Shown piece after piece: positions 59,130 to 64,000 of a DNA stretch of 64,000 nt. The notes beneath the pieces were generated by a model. It was given only the letters and a program-made list of their open reading frames with translations, did no database searches and had not been told where the DNA came from. Made by a program: the position numbers and the translations under genes. The stretch's first letter is position 1; each line of letters starts with the position of its first letter. This DNA is from Erigeron canadensis (taxonomy: Eukaryota > Streptophyta > Magnoliopsida > Asterales > Asteraceae), in the NCBI RefSeq assembly GCF_010389155.1, contig NC_057763.1, positions 46,668,645 to 46,732,644 of the forward strand, read 5' to 3'.

Positions 59130-59325
59130 TAGAGGCGGTATTAAAGTGGGGACAAGGGGGTCCAATGTCCCCCTCAAAATTTAAATTTTGTAATGTATTT
59201 TTAAAATTTTTGTAGATTTTTTAAATTTTTCTATAGGTTTTTAACATTTTGCTCCCTTTTAGATTTACTTTATATTAGTTTTTTAATTTTGCCCTCTATA
59301 AGATTTTTTTCTGATACCGCCTCTG
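59130..59325. mobile_element. hAT MITE, 196 bp, copy B
   Basis: The perfect duplication TTATATCT lies at 59122-59129 and 59326-59333. The ends are TAGAGGCGGTATTAAAG and, reversed, CAGAGGCGGTATCAG. The interior parallels 51136-51331. Confidence 0.88.
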
Positions 59326-59333
59326 TTATATCT

Positions 59334-60474
59334 TCACCGTTTTTTCCTCTTTATTTTCCAAATTCACTTTTAAACTTTTCTGATGATTCCATGTTGACTA
59401 CCATTTATCTTATTTTGATTCTTAACCACAAAATTTGTTTCAAAGAAATCTTACACTTTACGCTCCATAAAAACGTGGGACTATAGCTAAGGAGGCTTTT
59501 TGTTTATTGTTTTAAAGTTAAACCTTGAAGAAAATGGAAAACAGAATAATGATTAATGTTGAAAATGTCTTCTTTTTTTTTATAAATAACATTTAGACAC
59601 CTCAATAAAGAATATTTACACATATTTAAGACATATATAATAATATTAAGGTTGCTCACAAAGAAACAAAGAGTATGTCTTACTAATGTGAACTTTACGA
59701 CACTACTACACAAACTGATTTTTTGGAACATCCTAAATAGTTGAAATCCATGATTTTATAAGTGATCTAAAAGCTTGTGATCCAAAAAATAAATGATTTT
59801 TTAGAGCACTTTCAAAAGTTTATGGAACGGTTTATATTTGTTTTTCGGATCAATTTTTCAACCATTTTTTTGGAACAATTAGATGATTTTTCAGATCAGT
59901 TTTTAAGTCATTTTCTAGAACGTTTTGAGAATGTTTTAAACCTGCTTAATTTGTTTTATGGATCACTTCTTATAAATTTTTATAATGCTTTTTGATTGGT
60001 ATATATATAGTTTATGGAACAGTTTTACACGCTTTTAGGAACAATTTCGATATTATATATATATTAAATTTTTAATAGATATTAATATATTACACCAATT
60101 TAATGCAACAAACAAGCCAACTTACATAAACATAGATCACAACTCGTAATCACAAATATAAAAACTTTATGAATAGCATTTATTTGGAAGTAAAATAAAA
60201 AGTAGAGATAAATTACCCACAAATATTAAATGCAAAAGTTGATAAATTGAACTAAAAACAGCGTGAAACACTAAAGCTTCGATTTTTTGGCCTAGAAATT
60301 CTGAAATTCAATATGCCTTCGATAATTTGGTGTTTGAAAAGGTTTTAATGTGTTTATGGATTTTTGTAAGTTAAAATGGTGATGAAATATTGATGATTAT
60401 TAGGTAACTGTAAAACTAAATATATTTCGAGAGAATTGAAAACATAGCAATGCATGCAAAAATGATTACGAGAT
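59334..60474. other. AT-rich, possible CACTA left end
   Basis: CACTACTACACAAACTGATT at 59701 is followed by repeated TTTTTTGGAAC/GGAACA words to about 60050, as in a decayed CACTA element. The 72-codon frame at 59777-59995 arises from this repeat. No gene was recognised. Confidence 0.4.
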
Positions 60475-61024
60475 GATCACCAAAATCATATGCAAAAATC
60501 AAATTGGTAACCTTCATCATCAAGTTCAACATCAAAATCATCTAGTCCAACTTCAAAACCAAGATGATGATCACCAAAACTCCCTATTACAAGAAATCCC
60601 TAGTTGTGCTCCATTGAGTAACCCTAATTGTGTTCCATATACAAGTGAATCTACCCAACATATGGAACCAAATGTAGACCAACTTTCATCAAGTTTTTCC
60701 CATTTTGACCCACAAACAACCTGCCAATTAAATGATTGGCAAAATAATATTGATAACTTTATTAGCATGGACAACTATGGTGGTTACCTGCAGCAACAAT
60801 ACATCATTGAACCTCATCATCACTCAAATTTGACTTCGAGCGACTTCGACTTCAACTCACAATTATCGAATTTGTCGACACCTTCATCATCAAGTCCAAC
60901 TCCTCTAAACTCCTACTCAAATTCGACTAATTACATCAACGGAAGCAGCACCGAAGATGAAAGAGAAATCAGCTACTGCAGCAACTTGTTTAAATATGAA
61001 TATCAAGAGATCTTGGACTCTAGT
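60475..61024 (+). pseudogene. Truncated MYB exon 3 copy
   Basis: This matches 45303-45849 of the MYB gene at about 97% by eye: [20 protein letters not shown] through [21 protein letters not shown]. The DNA-binding repeats, exons 1 and 2 and the native stop are absent. The frame is still open, with one inserted codon (an extra Asp) and several substitutions (for example K to Q in DPQTT, L to F in SNLFKY). At 61025 it runs into Mutator-like terminal sequence. No promoter of the parent gene was copied. It is a young gene fragment, probably not functional. Confidence 0.93.
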
Positions 61025-61155
61025 GCAAGGCACGTGAGGGGGTTAACGGATCCAAGGACGAAATGCAAACCACAGGGACGATTTTAGCCAAAAGTTAACA
61101 GCGAGGATATAAAATGCTTATTTGAAAAACTATATGGACGAAAAAAGTACTTTCC
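61025..61155. mobile_element. Mutator-like terminal fragment
   Basis: AGGCACGTGAGGGGGTTAAC ... GGGACGATTTTAGCCAAAAG ... GACGAAAAAAGTACTTT matches the right terminal repeat of the element at 56167-57168. Only one end is present. It sits where 45850-47155 of the source block would be. Confidence 0.85.
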
Positions 61156-61170
61156 TATAATATATGTGTT

Positions 61171-62475
61171 TATATATATGGTCATTTCAACATTGATTGA
61201 AAGTAAAAGTATGGTAAATACAAGACGTGTACGTCCTTATGTACGACACATAACATTCTGTATATAAATCATTTCGAAGTCCTTTTGTATCATCTTAGGG
61301 CAAAATGATAAGGTTCGAAATCACTATTAAATATTTCTAATTTAACGATGACTTAAATTATTATTCCCACCAATTTATCATTTGACGCCTTTCACCATCT
61401 TATTAATGTTTCTATCTAAAAATAAGACTGCGTTTATGTGCAAAAGATGAATGTTATTGGAAGTGAAGTTCTTGCATTAATTAGGTTAATAATTGGAAAT
61501 AAAGTTCTTGATATAACTAACGTGTTGTTTATGATACATATCATCATGATTTTAAAACTATTTTAACTACAAACCAATTACCATATATATAGGTAATTAA
61601 GTTAGTGAGTAAAAATTGAACTTATAGTGTCATTGATCGATCAACGATTCAACGTACGTACATATAAACACGAATATTTAAGATCATAAATATGATTTCC
61701 GTTTTTTAGTGAAGAATAAACTAATGAAATTGAGTCAACAACATGAAAACCAAATCATCTTATATCACAAAGACTTTATATAATAATTTAGAAGGCCAAA
61801 GAAGAAAGTGGTAAAGTGAACAATCACGACACTCCAACTCTTCTTTTATAAACTTTACCCAATTGGGAATTCACACACCTTTTATTAAAATATGCACAAA
61901 TTAATCAACATTTTGGTTTCTTATTTCCCAACAGTCAAACTTCCGGCAACTTGGCACCGTGCCCCCTTCCCGCCGGCGTACGGACGGACACGTGTTCCCT
62001 ACACCTGTATTCATTAAAGGTATCTGTCCTTTTACGTTTTAATTGAAAAAGGTTATGACTAGCTTTCTCATGTGTTTGTGATTATTTCGCTTGCATATAG
62101 TTCGATGTTTGTATATTTATTAGACGTTTTATTTTTATATTTTTTATTTTTTTCAAAGTGATTTTCAATTCAGACATGTTAGAAACAATTTTAATGAGAG
62201 ATTTTCTAGACCTACAACCCCCTCCTCATGGAAAATACTTTTGGGATGAGAACCTCAAGACTCAAACATGAGACCTTGAGTATACTCATCTCCGGGGCCC
62301 ACATAGTAGATTTATAAGATAACCCTAACCACATGAGTTTAAGCCAATGATTTATTAGACGTTTTATTTATATTCATTATGAAAATGGATTATCTCTAAC
62401 TATATCTATATTTATATTATAAAAATTGTTTTATGTATTTTCTCAAGAACAAATTTATATCTATTCATTATCACT
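61171..62475. repeat. Duplicated MYB downstream flank
   Basis: Matches 47157-48680 with small indels, a 178-bp deletion at 61356-61364 and a shortened SINE copy near 62160-62345. No gene is present. Confidence 0.92.
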
Positions 62476-62489
62476 CTCTTTTATTAACT

Positions 62490-62665
62490 AAATTAAAATA
62501 TTTCAACCTAATATATGAATATTGTCCTTAATAAAATTGTTTACAACATCTATTTTTATTCAACTCTTAAAATATCTACGTTAATTACCGCACCACTATT
62601 ATCACCGCTGCCGTCATCACCTTCGCCGTCACTACTATGCCGTCGCATCACGCGGACATAACTAG
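62490..62665 (+). mobile_element. Helitron 3' part
   Basis: ACCGCTGCCGTCATCACC ... CCGTCGCATCACGCGG, ACATAA, CTAG|T (62662-62665). The interior is related to the elements ending at 34856 and 54094. The 5' end is unresolved. Confidence 0.55.
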
Positions 62666-62809
62666 TCTTCAAAAATCATCCTAAACATTGTTCTATACTT
62701 TTCTACTTTTTCTTCTTTTTTTTTTTCTTTTCTTGTTTCGAATCATTTGTTTTCGCCGTCTTGCTACTACTACTATTCAGGTAATATAATATATTAATTT
62801 CAAAGTCAA

Positions 62810-63200
62810 TTTTTTTTTTTTTTTGAACGGCAAAGAATAATTAATTAAAAGTCATCTAGTAAAATACTAAATGCCAAAATACAAAGTACAATTACAATTA
62901 CTTATCCGTATCTAGGATAACCGAAACAATACAACAATATCCTAGACGCATCTTGAGACTTAAACTGCGAGGATTGCAAAAAGGATGGAAAAAACTCGCG
63001 TCAACTAGACACGAGAAAAACCCTCACCAAAAGAGGTCGAGCCACCGGTTTTCACTCTGTGGTGTTTTTGGTGCAAGTCCAAATAAGTCTCAAGGAAAAA
63101 ACAAACTCAAAAGAACGAAGCAAATAAAACATGCTACAAATGGTGGATCGGGTTTTTAAACCATTCATCCCGAGTAATAACAAGCTTCTTACATCTGCTC
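62810..63200 (-). mobile_element. LINE-like 3' end with poly(A)
   Basis: On the - strand AATTATTCTTTGCCGTTC is followed by an A-run of about 16, as at the 3' end of plant L1-type LINEs. Upstream is GC-richer non-coding sequence that could be the 3' UTR. No reverse transcriptase is present. Confidence 0.5.
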
Positions 63201-63830
63201 GTAGCCCAAAATACTTTTTGAATGATATTTCATGAACAAAATCAAAGAGTTTAAATATTAATTCATTAAAAGTTTACATTAAATTACACTTGAGATTAAA
63301 AATAAAGTTATTTTTACAAGCTTGCTGACAACACCTTACGAACAAAAAAAAGTTAACTTTCTACTTTTGTCTCTCAACAAATACTTCATGTTTGATATTT
63401 TTATTTTAATTTTTGGTTTTTTCGCTTTCAACATCAAAGTTTTTAACTTCAATTCCTATATTTTAGTCAATTTTTGTCTTGGTTGTAAAAAATGTTTTTT
63501 TTTTTTCATTTTTAATTTTCTACAAAATGAAATGAATTTTTTTTCTAGAAACAAATAAAAATTTTAAAAATGCATTCTAATTAGAAAACTAGAAAATATG
63601 TTAGAGATGTGAGGGGACAGGGCCGGATAAATGAAATAGAAAATGAAAATGGAAAATGAAAAACAAGAAAAAAATGTTTTCAAGTTTCTATGAAAAAATG
63701 AAAAAACATTATTTTTTTTTTCTTTGAAACATTCTTAGAAACTATGATTAATACGCGTTTTCTGGTTTTCATGTTTTTTTTAGAAAACAAAAATGAAAAC
63801 CATTGGTGTTTTCCTCAACCAAACGCCCCC
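63201..63830. other. AT-rich remainder of the insert in the duplicated block
   Basis: GAAAAATGAAAA-type runs and their complements (about 63640-63810) form inverted, MITE-like ends. TTGGTGTTTTCCTCAACCAA lies near 63805. No gene was recognised. Confidence 0.35.
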
Positions 63831-64000
63831 TTAACTTTTCAGTTTTGTCCTTTAAAAGATAGTACTTCCTTTTTTCTTATTTTAACTTTTGGCCTTACTA
63901 TCAAATATTTTTAACTTCTTAACTTTATCCTCTACTAAAATGTTTGTTTTTATATTTCACCAACAATCTTCCGAATTCTTATGTTACTGTCATACAATTT
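63831..64000. repeat. Duplicated flank, continues past the window end
   Basis: Matches 48692-48861 with about ten differences. The duplication therefore extends beyond base 64000. Confidence 0.92.

Noticed and set aside
59777..59995. 72-codon open frame rich in Phe and Leu
   Set aside because: Arises from repeated TTTTTGGAAC words of a probable CACTA subterminal region.

Overview
The window reads as AT-rich nuclear DNA of a flowering plant. It has short spliced genes with GT-AG introns, TATA boxes close to the start codons, and a dense mixture of copia, gypsy, hAT, PIF/Harbinger, CACTA, Mutator-like, Helitron, SINE and LINE sequence. A family such as Asteraceae is plausible from the style of the repeats. 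That is inference only; nothing in the sequence proves it.

Genes are few. (1) Three small secreted LysM proteins lie on the + strand at 12628-13080, 15958-16336 and 25581-26043. All have two exons with a phase-1 intron right after the signal peptide, four mature cysteines and the same LysM core, so they are a tandem family. A TE block of about 9 kb (Harbinger, gypsy, hAT, Helitron) separates the second and third. (2) A two-exon gene on the - strand (27546-28396) encodes a 153-residue protein with a plastid-type N terminus. (3) An intronless 72-residue protein ending in SCWGLN is on the - strand (29456-29674). (4) A 130-residue protein of unknown function (42064-42456) sits inside a Harbinger-like element. 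(5) A complete three-exon R2R3-MYB gene of subgroup 11 (MYB41/74/102 type) is at 44493-45861.

Layout. 1-12 kb: MITEs, a broken copia element, a rearranged hAT element carrying four ~190-bp tandem repeats, and Helitrons, two of them head to tail. 12.5-26 kb: the LysM array and its TE block. 26-39 kb: two small genes on the - strand, then Helitrons, hAT elements and long foldback elements. 39.7-40.8 kb: an insert of higher GC content that looks like mitochondrial DNA. 41-49 kb: a CACTA foldback, a Harbinger-like element with an ORF, the MYB gene and its 3' flank. 49-60 kb: many small elements, including twin 196-bp hAT MITEs and a hAT MITE nested in a Helitron. 60.5-64 kb: a rearranged copy of the MYB 3' half and its downstream flank. 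It continues beyond the window.

The genes do not form an evident pathway. The LysM proteins are probably apoplastic chitin- or glycan-binding proteins, and the MYB is probably a stress, wound or suberin-type regulator. No rRNA, tRNA gene or CRISPR array was recognised. All homology statements are from reading the sequence; no search was run.
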